A stretch of 64,000 nt of DNA. It comes from Legionellales bacterium. Lineage in GTDB: Bacteria > Pseudomonadota > Gammaproteobacteria > DSM-16500. Positions 46,323-55,125 of the stretch are shown piece after piece; the stretch's first letter is position 1, and every line of letters begins with the position of its first letter. Both the position numbers and the translations under genes were made by a program. The notes below the pieces were generated by a model that worked only from the letters and a program-made list of their open reading frames with translations, did no database searches and had not been told where the DNA came from. The stretch covers positions 1 through 64,000 of the forward strand of contig CANJVW010000002.1 of the NCBI GenBank assembly GCA_947478495.1. Direction: 5' to 3'.

Positions 46323-46415
46323 GGAGAGGTACCGAAGCGGTCATAACGGCACCGACTCGAAATCGGATGAGGGGCGAGAGCTCCTACGTGGGTTCGAATC
46401 CCACCTTCTCCGCCA
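46323..46415 (+). tRNA. tRNA-Ser (anticodon CGA)
   Basis: 93-base type II tRNA with a long variable arm and encoded CCA. Acceptor GGAGAGG pairs with CTTCTCC. The anticodon arm reads CCGA CTCGAAA TCGG, giving CGA. The T-arm is GTGGG TTCGAAT CCCAC. A terminator follows at 46417. The last 19 bases recur at 46574-46592. Confidence 0.96.
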
Positions 46416-46416
46416 T

Positions 46417-46453
46417 ATTACCAAAAGCCACTCGTAGAGTGGTTTTTGGTAAT
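46417..46453 (+). terminator. Terminator of tRNA-Ser
   Basis: ATTACCAAAAGCCACTC and GAGTGGTTTTTGGTAAT, 17-base arms with a single G.T difference around GTA, starting 2 bases after the CCA. The arms hold A- and T-runs, so it can act in either direction. Confidence 0.65.
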
Positions 46454-46479
46454 ATTGAAATGGAATGAGGACCCGCGTA

Positions 46480-46592
46480 GTGGGTTCGACAAAATTGGCA
46501 GGATTGCCAATTTTGAACGTGCATGCTCTTTATGCACGGCCCGAAGGGTGAGCGCACACGATGTGCGCGAATCATCCCACCTTCTCCGCCAT
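46480..46592 (+). other. Interrupted second copy of the tRNA-Ser T-arm with three hairpins
   Basis: GTGGGTTCGA (46480-46489) repeats 46388-46397 of tRNA-Ser, and ATCCCACCTTCTCCGCCAT (46574-46592) repeats 46398-46416. In the tRNA these are contiguous; here an 84-base insert separates them, exactly in the T-loop. The insert holds three perfect stems: AAAATTGGCA/TGCCAATTTT (46491-46514), CGTGCAT/ATGCACG (46518-46538) and GCGCACA/TGTGCGC (46552-46568), with CGGCCCGAAGGGTGAG between. The right part can act as an att-like direct repeat with the tRNA end. Not a functional tRNA. Confidence 0.75.
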
Positions 46593-46616
46593 TATTAAGA
46601 AAAACCTCCTTTTGCT

Positions 46617-47051
46617 ATGTCAAACACTGAACATTACAGCACCCACGCCGTCATGCCCGGTTTTATCAATGCGCATACACACCTCGGCATGAATTTTTTT
46701 CGAGGCCTCGCCGACGATCTCGCGCTCATGGATTGGTTGAACCACCGTATTTGGCCTGCCGAAAAGAAATGGCTCGATACCGAATTGATTTATGATGCAT
46801 CTCTCTTCGCTATGGCCGAAATGATTCGCAGTGGCACCACCTGTTTTAACGACATGTTTTTTTTCATGCATGCGACAGCGGATGCAACACTCCTTAGCGG
46901 CATGCGAGGAGCGATGAGCATTCATGTGCTCGACTTTCCGCACAACTGGGCGCAAAGTTCCGATGAATGCTTTCAAAAAGGGATCGCTTTTGATGCAAAC
47001 GCTCTGATTCAAAAAGCAAAGCATTGGGGCGATAAAATCAGAGCAATGTAA
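46617..47051 (+). pseudogene. Truncated amidohydrolase (TRZ/ATZ or MtaD-type)
   Basis: 144 residues that start abruptly at HAVMPGFINAHTHLGMNFFRGLADDLALMDWLNHRIWP, the metal-binding HxH region of the TRZ/ATZ/cytosine-deaminase-like amidohydrolases (MtaD/SsnA group). A full enzyme has about 50-60 residues of beta-sandwich before this and about 280 after it, with more metal ligands. Both ends are missing: the left end abuts the tRNA-Ser duplication, and the right end stops at a TAA next to the REP pair at 47067. Hence a remnant. Confidence 0.75.
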
Positions 47052-47066
47052 CGACTTGCGTATAGA

Positions 47067-47185
47067 GGTAGGGTGGGCAAAGCGCTTTTTGCGTGCCCAC
47101 CACTATCCATTCGCATCGGTAGACACAAAAAGCATGAGAATGTTATTAACTGGTGGGCACGCAAAAAGCGCTTTGCCCACCCTGC
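47067..47185. repeat. REP-like palindromic repeat, copy 4 (paired units, BIME)
   Basis: Two inverted units (47067-47103 and 47151-47185), each AGGGTGGGCAAAGCGC...GCGTGCCCACC in opposite orientation, with 47 bases of unrelated DNA between. It marks the right end of the truncated amidohydrolase and precedes the 78-residue gene's stop by only 8 bases. Confidence 0.85.
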
Positions 47186-47192
47186 ATTTCAA

Positions 47193-47429
47193 TTAACGCT
47201 TCGGAGCGAGCGGACGCGCTGTCGTTGTATCAGCAGGCGCTGGAGTGGCTTTTGCTTCTAGCGCTTTAGATTGAATCGCCTCGTTAATGGCAGCCGGTTT
47301 TATCTTTAACCGCTGAAAGATATTGGTCTGGCTAGAGCGTATCGCCACCGGCTTCTCTTCCGGAACCACTTTCTTTTCAACAAGTTTGGGTTCGGCCTCA
47401 GGTGTGAACATTTTTCGTAAGAATGCCAT
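47193..47429 (-). CDS. Small Lys/Ala/Pro-rich protein, unknown function
   Basis: 78 residues, MAFLRKMFTPEAEPKLVEKKVVPEEKPVA then IRSSQTNIFQRLKIKPAAINEAIQSKALEAKAT, basic and likely disordered. A strong AGGGGAG site lies 8 bases before the ATG. It lies next to the H1-like gene on the same strand, and the composition is related, but no repeat is shared. No family recognised. Confidence 0.6.
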   Translation of the reverse strand: MAFLRKMFTPEAEPKLVEKKVVPEEKPVAIRSSQTNIFQRLKIKPAAINEAIQSKALEAKATPAPADTTTARPLAPKR

Positions 47430-47520
47430 AATCGTCTCCCCTTGTATTTCAATTCTCTATTGAATATAGCCGAGAAATAGCGATTGTCAAATGGGGGTAT
47501 ATTTTGGCGGGGGACTGTCT

Positions 47521-47546
47521 GGTGGAGGCTAGCCTCGGCCTCCACC
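47521..47546 (-). terminator. Hairpin after the H1-like gene
   Basis: GGTGGAGGC and GCCTCCACC pair around TAGCCTCG, downstream of the 47588 stop on the reverse strand. No clear U-tract. Candidate only. Confidence 0.35.
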
Positions 47547-47587
47547 CTACTTTAGCTAACTGACTTAAAAGTTAAGTCGGGATAGAT

Positions 47588-47797
47588 TTACTTCTTAGCG
47601 GCTTTACGCTTAGCAGGCTTTTTCTTTGCAGCGACTTTCTTTTTTGCTGCAGGTTTTTTCACGGCTTTTTTCACTGTTTTTTTAACAGCTTTCTTAACAA
47701 CCTTCCCTGTCTTGGGGGCAGGCTTTTTCTTTGCAACAACTTTCTTTTTTGCTGCAGGTTTTTTCTTTGCAACAACTTTCTTTTTTGCAACTGGCAT
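47588..47797 (-). CDS. Histone H1-like Lys/Ala-repeat protein
   Basis: 69 residues composed almost entirely of KKK-, AAKKK- and VVKK-type repeats (MPVAKKKVVAKKKPAAKKK...), resembling the lysine-rich tails of histone H1 and the bacterial AlgP, Hc1 and Hq1 proteins. It probably binds and compacts DNA. In Chlamydia and Coxiella such proteins go with nucleoid condensation in the infective form, which would fit a developmental life cycle; that is inference. The ATG has AAGGGAAG seven bases upstream. Confidence 0.8.
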   Translation of the reverse strand: MPVAKKKVVAKKKPAAKKKVVAKKKPAPKTGKVVKKAVKKTVKKAVKKPAAKKKVAAKKKPAKRKAAKK

Positions 47798-47933
47798 AGT
47801 TATCTTCCCTTTTAACAGTTTAAATAATCAACTCGAATATAACAAATAATTTTAAATGTGCATAGAGCTTTTTTACTTAACACCTACGAGGGTTATTACT
47901 ACAGCCCAAAATAGATGTTTTCTCACAGCGTAT

Positions 47934-47962
47934 TTGATAAATTTTCCATCATCTGGTATAGT
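47934..47962 (+). promoter_or_regulatory. Promoter of the 497-residue membrane protein gene
   Basis: TTGATA (47934-47939), 17-base spacer, TATAGT (47957-47962). The ATG at 47993 lies about 24 bases after the expected start site, with GAGAGG before it, which argues for that start rather than the upstream one at 47915. Confidence 0.7.
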
Positions 47963-47992
47963 TTGCGCACCTTAATCACACAGAGAGGCAAT

Positions 47993-49486
47993 ATGGCTCT
48001 ATCCGGCGCCAGCAAACCATCTGATACAGCCAACAATTCGTATGATCTATTAATCGCTCTTCAAGAAGCCGACGCCCTATCTGGTGAGGCTAAACAAAAA
48101 AAAGAAGCGATCGCCTACAGCGTATGGACAGATCACAAAGATAAGCCCTCTTATGGAGATCAGCTCATTGCACGATACGCCCTTAGTATCGTATTGCGTC
48201 TTGATCCACCCAGCTATCAAGATGATGAGGCAGTCAATCAATACGGTTGGCTCACCAGCTCTCGTTTATTCATAACACGTATTCAGCGTGAAGCAATATA
48301 TATCCCATACCCTCTTATCCCATCGTCGGGCGCTACGGCGGGGACCTCTTTTCAGTGGCTACAGTTCTCTTACTTTCCTGAAGCCCTGATGATTCTTATC
48401 CGAGCCATTAAGCGTGGAAAATATGATGTTGAATTCTGGGGTGCCATCACTAATGCGATCGCATGGGGTGGGGTCAATGTGATTGTCATGTTTTGTTTTC
48501 CAGGTGCTGGGTTCTATAATGCACTTTTCAATCTCTCGTTGTTCGTGTTTGATATTATTCATGATGCTTGGCGGGATCAACAAAAGATTTGGAACGCTGA
48601 AGCACTAGAACGCAGCAATAATGATACCAGCTATGATGAAGAACAGAAAGAAATAATCAGGAAGTGTGTCGCAAGTGCATACGCCAATCGGAACTGGAAC
48701 GCAATGGTGGCTGTTGGTATTGCTGTTGGAATGTTTATCTTTTTTATGCCTTATCTCATCCCATCATTCACGCTGATGTCGGTCGCTTCACTTCAGTTTG
48801 CGGGCGCCTCTTTGGCTGTTATATTTGGCACTATTTTGGGTGGATTTGGTTTCCGTCTTTATATGAAATCAAAGCTCATCTGGAGTGAATGCATTCGATT
48901 GTTTCACAGCGGCGATCGCTGGCATCAACTGGAAGTGCTATCGGAGCTCATACTGGCCGGCGCCTGGATCGCGCACGGTGGATTATTTAGCGCAGCCGTG
49001 CTCGCGACCAGCAGCCCTATTTTATTTTTATTTTATCTCCCCTTATCCTTATTTTTAGCCTTTATAAGCATTAGAGCTGTGGTTTCATCGGTCAAGTCTT
49101 TCATACCTGATAGCACAGCAAAACCGGCGTCAATACCACAAGAATACAGTAAAAAAAATTTTTTGGGTCAATTACAATTAAGCAGAGAATCATCAAACGC
49201 CTTAAGAGAATCATCAAACGCCTTAAATGAAAGAGAAGAGTTAGAAAGTCTCGATCAGATCGGAGAGTACTGCATGACCCACTTCGATGAGAAAGGCGCG
49301 CGCGACCTGCTCATTGAGATGTCAGAAGCAGTTCACGAAAAAAAAGGAAACGTGTTTCTCGATAGATGCATGAACTGGAGACCTTCAAATTCTCGATTTT
49401 TTTCAGCAAGCGGCTGCAGTAATAAGGTGACAACTCAAGGGGATGCGGAAACTGATAGCATTAAAAGAGCTTCTTGTCCTCGCTAG
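47993..49486 (+). CDS. Orphan multi-helix membrane protein, effector-like
   Basis: About 497 residues from ATG 47993. The N-terminal 170 residues are soluble. Five or six hydrophobic helices lie between about 180 and 390 ([98 protein letters not shown]). The C-terminal 110 residues are soluble and contain a perfect 21-bp tandem repeat (RESSNAL twice, DNA 49183-49227). No family recognised. Its length, isolated promoter and lack of homologues by eye would suit a host-directed membrane effector, but that is speculation. Confidence 0.78.
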   Translation: MALSGASKPSDTANNSYDLLIALQEADALSGEAKQKKEAIAYSVWTDHKDKPSYGDQLIARYALSIVLRLDPPSYQDDEAVNQYGWLTSSRLFITRIQREAIYIPYPLIPSSGATAGTSFQWLQFSYFPEALMILIRAIKRGKYDVEFWGAITNAIAWGGVNVIVMFCFPGAGFYNALFNLSLFVFDIIHDAWRDQQKIWNAEALERSNNDTSYDEEQKEIIRKCVASAYANRNWNAMVAVGIAVGMFIFFMPYLIPSFTLMSVASLQFAGASLAVIFGTILGGFGFRLYMKSKLIWSECIRLFHSGDRWHQLEVLSELILAGAWIAHGGLFSAAVLATSSPILFLFYLPLSLFLAFISIRAVVSSVKSFIPDSTAKPASIPQEYSKKNFLGQLQLSRESSNALRESSNALNEREELESLDQIGEYCMTHFDEKGARDLLIEMSEAVHEKKGNVFLDRCMNWRPSNSRFFSASGCSNKVTTQGDAETDSIKRASCPR

Positions 49487-50838
49487 GTGATTTCTTGCTT
49501 CAGTATTGCCACCAGCTCATCAGCAAGACAGGCGATATCATTTTGGTCGCGCCCTTCAACCATCACGCGCACCAACGGCTCCGTTCCTGAATAACGCACT
49601 AAAACGCGACCATGGTCGCCCAACTGTTTTTCAGCAGACTGGATAGCAAACTGAATGCGAGCATTATTGAGATCGATCGTCGATGCGATAGGTACGTTAA
49701 CAAGCACTTGAGGGTATTTCTTAAAATCAGACTGAAGATCGACCAGTGGTTTGTTCTCGTATCGCATAATGGATAGGATTTGCAAAGCAGTGATAATGGC
49801 ATCACCGGTTGTGATTGCATCGGAACAAATGATATGGCCCGATGGTTCGCCGCCCAAACACCATTTTTGTCGTTGCAATTCTGCAATAATATGACGATCA
49901 CCGACCGCTGTTCGCATAAAAGGAATAGACAAACTACCTAACAGATGCTCAAGGGCCATATTAGACATCACGGTTCCGACAACACCGCCTTTTAGTGTCC
50001 CACTCTCTTTTCGATACTTTGCAATCAGATAAATAAGAGCGTCGCCATCTAATATATGGCCGGCCGCGTCGACCATGATCAAGCGATCTCCATCTCCATC
50101 CAGCGCAATCCCCAAATCGGCTTTTTCGAGCAGCACGCGCGCTTGCAATGCATCCAGATGGGTTGCGCCACAATGCAAGTTAATATTCAAACCATTGGGC
50201 TCTACGCCTATCTCAATGACGTCAGCACCGAGCTCACGAAACACGCTGGGTGCGACATGATAGGCAGCACCATTCGCGCAATCAATTACAATTTTTAATC
50301 CATTGAAGCTGATATCGGAAGAGACCATGCTTTTACAAAATTCAATATAACGCCCCGGCGCATCTTCCAAGCGAATTGCTTTACCTAAATAAGCGGAATC
50401 CACCGTCACCATCTCGTGTTGCAACTCCTCTTCAATGGCAATCTCCATCTCATCCGGCAATTTCGTACCAAGATTCGAAAAAAACTTAATGCCATTGTCA
50501 TGGTAGGGATTATGTGATGCGCTGATGACAATACCCGCTTTAGCGCGCAGAGTACGTGTGAGGTAAGCGATTGCAGGGGTTGGCATAGGACCTAATAAAT
50601 GAATATCCATACCTGCTGCAGACAGTCCCGCTTCGAGTGCAGACTCAAACATATACCCTGAGATACGCGTATCCTTTCCAATCAGGACTTTCCCTGTTCC
50701 GTGAAAACGCGCCAACACACGGCCCACCGCCCAACCCAATTTCAACACAAACTCAGGATTAATGGGCGCGCGGCCCACCAGGCCGCGAATACCATCAGTG
50801 CCAAAATATCGGCGTTTTTTCTGAGAGTGCTCAGACAT
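49483..50838 (-). CDS. glmM: Phosphoglucosamine mutase
   Basis: Converts glucosamine-6-phosphate to glucosamine-1-phosphate for peptidoglycan and lipid A. 451 residues: [16 protein letters not shown], the phosphoserine loop [19 protein letters not shown], the metal loop [15 protein letters not shown] and the C-terminal [15 protein letters not shown]. The ATG at 50838 fits the family start and overlaps the ftsH stop by 8 bases; the frame opens further upstream. It converges with the membrane-protein gene, overlapping by 4 bases. Confidence 0.96.
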   Translation of the reverse strand: MSEHSQKKRRYFGTDGIRGLVGRAPINPEFVLKLGWAVGRVLARFHGTGKVLIGKDTRISGYMFESALEAGLSAAGMDIHLLGPMPTPAIAYLTRTLRAKAGIVISASHNPYHDNGIKFFSNLGTKLPDEMEIAIEEELQHEMVTVDSAYLGKAIRLEDAPGRYIEFCKSMVSSDISFNGLKIVIDCANGAAYHVAPSVFRELGADVIEIGVEPNGLNINLHCGATHLDALQARVLLEKADLGIALDGDGDRLIMVDAAGHILDGDALIYLIAKYRKESGTLKGGVVGTVMSNMALEHLLGSLSIPFMRTAVGDRHIIAELQRQKWCLGGEPSGHIICSDAITTGDAIITALQILSIMRYENKPLVDLQSDFKKYPQVLVNVPIASTIDLNNARIQFAIQSAEKQLGDHGRVLVRYSGTEPLVRVMVEGRDQNDIACLADELVAILKQEIT

Positions 50839-52741
50839 GATTTTTATCATCAGATGCATCATGAGGTGATTTTTTATCGGTGACGACAGCAATCTCAGGA
50901 CCGACTGGATGATCATTCCAACCGACTGGCTCGCGAGGAGGTAAGCCTTTCATGATATCGTTGATTTGGTCAAAATCAATGGTTTCATATTTCATGAGCG
51001 CATCCGCCATGGCATGAAGTTCTACCACATGCTCTTTAAGAATTTTTTCAGCGCGTTGATAATTGACATCGATAATATGTCTCACTTCTTGATCGATGAT
51101 GCCAGACGTACTTTCAGAAACTTCCTTATGACGTCCAACTGAATGTCCCAAAAAGACTTCTTGCTCGTCTTCGCCAAATGTCAAGGGACCGAGCTTTGTC
51201 GACAGTCCCCATTTGGTGACCATGTTCCGTGCTAATTCGGTTGCTTTTTGAATATCATTGGATGCGCCCGTTGTCACTTTATCTTCGCCAAAAATAAGCT
51301 CTTCTGCGATGCGTCCACCAAACAACGTCGCGATTTTGCTTTGCAAATATTCACGCGTATGGCTATAGCGATCATGATCAGGCAAAAAGAGTGTTACGCC
51401 TAGCGCGCGCCCGCGGGGAATAATCGTCACCTTGTGAACAGGATCATGCGCGGGAACGATCAAACCCACGATCGCATGCCCTGACTCATGATACGCTGTC
51501 AGCTTCTTTTCTGATTCACTCATTACCATCGAGCGTCGCTCGGTACCCATAATGACTTTGTCTTTCGCTTTTTCAAAGTCTTGCATGTCCACTGTTTTTT
51601 TGTTTGCACGCGCTGCAAACAACGCCGCTTCATTAACGATGTTCGCTAAATCCGCCCCTGAAAATCCAGGCGTACCCCGCGCAATCACCCCAGGTACCAC
51701 ATCATGCCCGAGAGGCACCTTACGCATATGGACACGGATAATTTGTTCGCGACCTCGGATATCGGGTAACCCAACAACCACTTGACGGTCAAAGCGTCCG
51801 GGACGCAATAAGGCGTTATCCAATACATCGGGACGGTTGGTCGCCGCAATCACGATCACTCCTTCATTGCCTTGGAAGCCATCCATCTCAACTAATAATT
51901 GGTTGAGTGTTTGTTCGCGCTCATCATGACCGCCCCCCAACCCTGCACCACGATGACGACCCACCGCATCGATTTCATCGATAAAGATAATGCAAGGCGC
52001 TTGTTTTTTTGCCTGCTCAAACATATCGCGCACACGAGACGCGCCCACACCCACAAACATCTCAACAAAGTCTGATCCAGCAATCGTAAAGAAAGGAACC
52101 TTGGCTTCGCCGGCAACCGCTTTCGCTAGCAATGTTTTACCTGTTCCAGGAGGGCCCACCAATAAAACGCCCTGTGGGATCTTGCCACCTAACTTTTGAA
52201 ATTTTCCGGGATCTCGCAAGAAATCAACGAGCTCCTTCACCTCTTCCTTAGCTTCCTCGCAACCCGCCACATCGACAAAAGTGATGTTCACTTGATCTTC
52301 GCCTAGTAAACGCGCTCGGCTACGACCAAAGGACATCGCACCGCCTCGACCACCGCCGGTTTGTTGGCGCAACACATAGATCCAGATGGCGAATAAAACA
52401 ATCCAGGGCAATAAATTGAGAAGATGCATCAAAACACCCGGTTGCTCAGGCGGGCGTCCCTTAACGATCACCCCTTTATCGACGAGATCTTTTAAGATAG
52501 ACGCATCAGCCGGTGCGGGCAAATAAGTCGAAAAGGTTTTGTTATTTTGCATGACACCCGTGACGTCTTGTTGATCCGTGATGGTGACTGAGCCAACATT
52601 ACCTTGCTTCACTTCATTCACAAAAGCAGAGTATGTCATTTTTGAATCGGCTTCGTGTTTTGGGCCGAATAGGTTGAACACGGAAACAAGCACAACACCT
52701 GCCACCATCCACAATAGTACTGTTTTGATCGTATCGTTCAC
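50831..52741 (-). CDS. ftsH: ATP-dependent zinc metalloprotease FtsH
   Basis: Membrane-anchored AAA+ protease that degrades unassembled or misfolded membrane proteins and regulators such as LpxC and sigma-32. 636 residues: two N-terminal membrane helices, the periplasmic domain between them, AAA module with [16 protein letters not shown] (Walker A), [15 protein letters not shown] (Walker B) and the second-region-of-homology [18 protein letters not shown], and zinc motif [11 protein letters not shown] (HExxH). Starts at a GTG (52741) after AGAGGT. It follows rlmE and precedes glmM, a typical order. Confidence 0.97.
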   Translation of the reverse strand: MNDTIKTVLLWMVAGVVLVSVFNLFGPKHEADSKMTYSAFVNEVKQGNVGSVTITDQQDVTGVMQNNKTFSTYLPAPADASILKDLVDKGVIVKGRPPEQPGVLMHLLNLLPWIVLFAIWIYVLRQQTGGGRGGAMSFGRSRARLLGEDQVNITFVDVAGCEEAKEEVKELVDFLRDPGKFQKLGGKIPQGVLLVGPPGTGKTLLAKAVAGEAKVPFFTIAGSDFVEMFVGVGASRVRDMFEQAKKQAPCIIFIDEIDAVGRHRGAGLGGGHDEREQTLNQLLVEMDGFQGNEGVIVIAATNRPDVLDNALLRPGRFDRQVVVGLPDIRGREQIIRVHMRKVPLGHDVVPGVIARGTPGFSGADLANIVNEAALFAARANKKTVDMQDFEKAKDKVIMGTERRSMVMSESEKKLTAYHESGHAIVGLIVPAHDPVHKVTIIPRGRALGVTLFLPDHDRYSHTREYLQSKIATLFGGRIAEELIFGEDKVTTGASNDIQKATELARNMVTKWGLSTKLGPLTFGEDEQEVFLGHSVGRHKEVSESTSGIIDQEVRHIIDVNYQRAEKILKEHVVELHAMADALMKYETIDFDQINDIMKGLPPREPVGWNDHPVGPEIAVVTDKKSPHDASDDKNHV

Positions 52742-52772
52742 GCGGTTACCTCTTAGGTCTGCTCATAGAGCA

Positions 52773-53414
52773 TCATACAGGAAGTTCTTTCTTTAAAACA
52801 ACCTGCGCTAAAATATACACTTCATTTGAACGGCTTCGCGATGCTTTAGGCTTCCGAATAACCACTCGCTTGAAATGAGATCGAACTTGCATCAAAAAAT
52901 CATCAAATCCCACGCCCTGAAAAGCCTTGACTAAAAACCCCCCCTCCGAAGCATTCAGTAGACGAACTGCCAGCTCAAGCGACAGCTCAGCCAAGCCCAT
53001 CGCACGGGGTAAATCAACACTTTCCATGCCGCTCATATTAGGCGCCATATCAGAAAGCACCCAATGAACCGGTTTATCATCAATCACACGCAATAATGTC
53101 TCAAGGACGGCTTCATCATTAAAATCACCTTGAATAAAATCGACACCCGCAATAGGCAGCATGGGTAATATATCGAGCGCTATCACACGTCCCTTTCGTC
53201 CGATTTGCTTAACAACAAATTCAGACCAGCTACCAGGGGCTGCGCCCAAATCAATCACGGTCATGCCGGTCTTAAACAGCTTATCTCGCTGATGCATTTC
53301 TTGAAGCTTATAGACAGCGCGGGATCGCCAGCCTTCGAGTTGCGCACGTTTAACATACTCATCCGAGAAATGCTCACGTAACCAACGACGACTGCTACTG
53401 CTTTTGTCGACCAT
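52773..53414 (-). CDS. rlmE: 23S rRNA 2'-O-methyltransferase RlmE (FtsJ)
   Basis: Methylates U2552 in the 23S rRNA A-loop. 213 residues: starts [34 protein letters not shown] with catalytic Lys 36-like residue, SAM motif [26 protein letters not shown] (Asp), and the C-terminal Lys/Glu (LVKAFQG, NEVYILA) of the K-D-K-E tetrad. Heat-shock-linked in E. coli and here lies directly before ftsH, 31 bases apart. Confidence 0.96.
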   Translation of the reverse strand: MVDKSSSSRRWLREHFSDEYVKRAQLEGWRSRAVYKLQEMHQRDKLFKTGMTVIDLGAAPGSWSEFVVKQIGRKGRVIALDILPMLPIAGVDFIQGDFNDEAVLETLLRVIDDKPVHWVLSDMAPNMSGMESVDLPRAMGLAELSLELAVRLLNASEGGFLVKAFQGVGFDDFLMQVRSHFKRVVIRKPKASRSRSNEVYILAQVVLKKELPV

Positions 53415-53416
53415 AA

Positions 53417-53896
53417 TTAAATATGTTCTACAGCAACAATCTCATATTCAATAACGCCATCCGGTGCCTGCACTGCAATCGTATCCTCTAATGACTTGCC
53501 GATCATCGCTCGCGCAATGGGAGAGGTAATTGAAATTTTTTGAAGCTTAATATCGGCTTCATCTTCGCCGACAATTTTATACGTCACTTGTTTTTCTGTA
53601 TTAATATTTAATAATGTAACGGTCACACCAAAAATCACTTTGCCGTTGTTAGGTATCTGCAATACGTCAATGACTTGCAGATTAGATAGCTTACCATCAA
53701 TATCTTTAATGCGTCCTTCGGTAAAGCTCTGTTGTTCGCGTGCCGCATGATATTCTGCATTTTCTTTTAAATCGCCGTGCGCACGCGCTCTTGCGATATC
53801 CGCCACAATGCGTGGGCGATCAACGAACTTTAAGCGCTGTAATTCATCGCGCAGCGCGCTCAAACCGAACGGCGTGACTGGAGTGGTTAGGCTCAT
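53417..53896 (-). CDS. greA: Transcription elongation factor GreA
   Basis: Stimulates cleavage of backtracked transcripts by RNA polymerase. 159 residues: N-terminal coiled coil with the acidic tip [26 protein letters not shown] (Asp/Glu pair essential for cleavage) and a C-terminal FKBP-like domain with [12 protein letters not shown] and [14 protein letters not shown]. The start ATG overlaps the dnaJ stop (ATGA). Between dnaJ and rlmE on one strand. Confidence 0.97.
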   Translation of the reverse strand: MSLTTPVTPFGLSALRDELQRLKFVDRPRIVADIARARAHGDLKENAEYHAAREQQSFTEGRIKDIDGKLSNLQVIDVLQIPNNGKVIFGVTVTLLNINTEKQVTYKIVGEDEADIKLQKISITSPIARAMIGKSLEDTIAVQAPDGVIEYEIVAVEHI

Positions 53897-55038
53897 ATCG
53901 TACCCTTTATCTCATCAAAAAATTTCTTAGCGCGTTTCAGCCATGAATCGGATTTAGGGTTATGCTTATTATCCTTGGATAATGTCAAACCCAACTCTTG
54001 GATTAATTCTTTTTGTTTTGCCGTCAAATTCACAGGCGTTTCAACGACTACTTTACACATCAGATCACCTCGTGATCCCCCGTGAACCGGTGGTACGCCC
54101 ATCCCTTTCAGGCGAAAGACTTTGCTCGACTGTGTTTCAGCGGGTATCTTTAATTTAATATGCCCGCTCAGAGTCGGTACTTCCACTTCACCGCCCAACG
54201 TTGCCACCATAAAACTAATAGGCACCTCACAATGCAGATGCGTCCCTTCGCGGCCAAATAATTCATGTGGCTTAACGGTGACTTGAACATATAAGTCGCC
54301 GGATGCTGCGCCCGACTCCCCTGCTTCGCCCTCGCTACTAAGACGAATTCTATCACCCGTGTCAACACCCGCCGGTATTTTAACGGAGAGTTTCTTAGAC
54401 TTTTTAGTTCGGCCGCGCCCGTGACATGCCGCGCACGGCTCCAGAATCACCTGACCACGCCCATGACATGCAGGACAGGTTTGTTGGACAGAGAAAAATC
54501 CTTGCTGGATACGCACTTGACCGTGACCCGCGCAATCTTTACAGGTGGCAGGCTTGGAGCCTTTTCGTGCGCCGCTGCCTTTGCATTCTTCACATGCCAC
54601 TTGTGTCGGGATAGTGAGTTCAATGGTTTTACCGTGAACCGCTTCAGCGAGAGTGATCTCCAGGTTATAACGCAAGTCCGAACCGCGCGCGGGACCCCCC
54701 TTATGTTGACCGCCGCCGAAAATATTGCCAAAGATATCGCCAAAATCACCGAAGATATCAGCGCCACCTCCCGCACCGCCGAAACCACCGAAACCGCCCC
54801 CTCCAAAGCCGCCTTGTTGGGATTGATGTCCAAATTGATCGTACTGGGCGCGCCGACTGCGATCAGAGAGCGCTTCATACGCTTCTCGCGCTTCTTTAAA
54901 TTTTTCTTCTGCGGATTTATCGTCTGGATTTCGATCGGGGTGATGCTTCATCGCTAAACGACGAAAAGATTTTTTAATTTCGTCGTCGGTCGCACTTTTC
55001 GATACGCCGAGTACTTCGTAATAATCACGTTTTGACAT
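53893..55038 (-). CDS. dnaJ: Co-chaperone DnaJ (Hsp40)
   Basis: Delivers clients to DnaK and stimulates its ATPase. 381 residues: J-domain with the HPD motif ([10 protein letters not shown]), a Gly/Phe-rich linker ([17 protein letters not shown]), a zinc-finger region with four CxxCxGxG repeats ([32 protein letters not shown]) and the C-terminal substrate domains. It follows dnaK with a palindromic repeat in the gap and is coupled to greA. Confidence 0.97.
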   Translation of the reverse strand: MSKRDYYEVLGVSKSATDDEIKKSFRRLAMKHHPDRNPDDKSAEEKFKEAREAYEALSDRSRRAQYDQFGHQSQQGGFGGGGFGGFGGAGGGADIFGDFGDIFGNIFGGGQHKGGPARGSDLRYNLEITLAEAVHGKTIELTIPTQVACEECKGSGARKGSKPATCKDCAGHGQVRIQQGFFSVQQTCPACHGRGQVILEPCAACHGRGRTKKSKKLSVKIPAGVDTGDRIRLSSEGEAGESGAASGDLYVQVTVKPHELFGREGTHLHCEVPISFMVATLGGEVEVPTLSGHIKLKIPAETQSSKVFRLKGMGVPPVHGGSRGDLMCKVVVETPVNLTAKQKELIQELGLTLSKDNKHNPKSDSWLKRAKKFFDEIKGTI

Positions 55039-55056
55039 ACTTCTCTTCTGTAATTG

Positions 55057-55108
55057 AAATGTAGGGTGGATTAGACGCGCCTTTTGCGTCGTAATCCACC
55101 CTACATTT
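55057..55108. repeat. Palindromic repeat between dnaK and dnaJ
   Basis: AAATGTAGGGTGGATTA (55057) and TAATCCACCCTACATTT (55092-55108) are exact complements, enclosing GACGCGCC and GCGTCG. The motif belongs to the TAGGGTGGATTAG...AATCCACCCTA family found widely in bacteria. Could attenuate transcription from dnaK to dnaJ. Confidence 0.75.
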
Positions 55109-55125
55109 AATGCAAAGCAATCCTA

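Noticed and set aside
46384-46575. Reverse-strand ORF of 63 codons across the tRNA-Ser locus
   Set aside because: It reads through tRNA-Ser and the hairpin region and has no independent support.
54421-54957. Forward-strand ORF of 178 codons
   Set aside because: It is antisense to dnaJ and owes its open frame to the Gly-rich and zinc-finger repeats of dnaJ.
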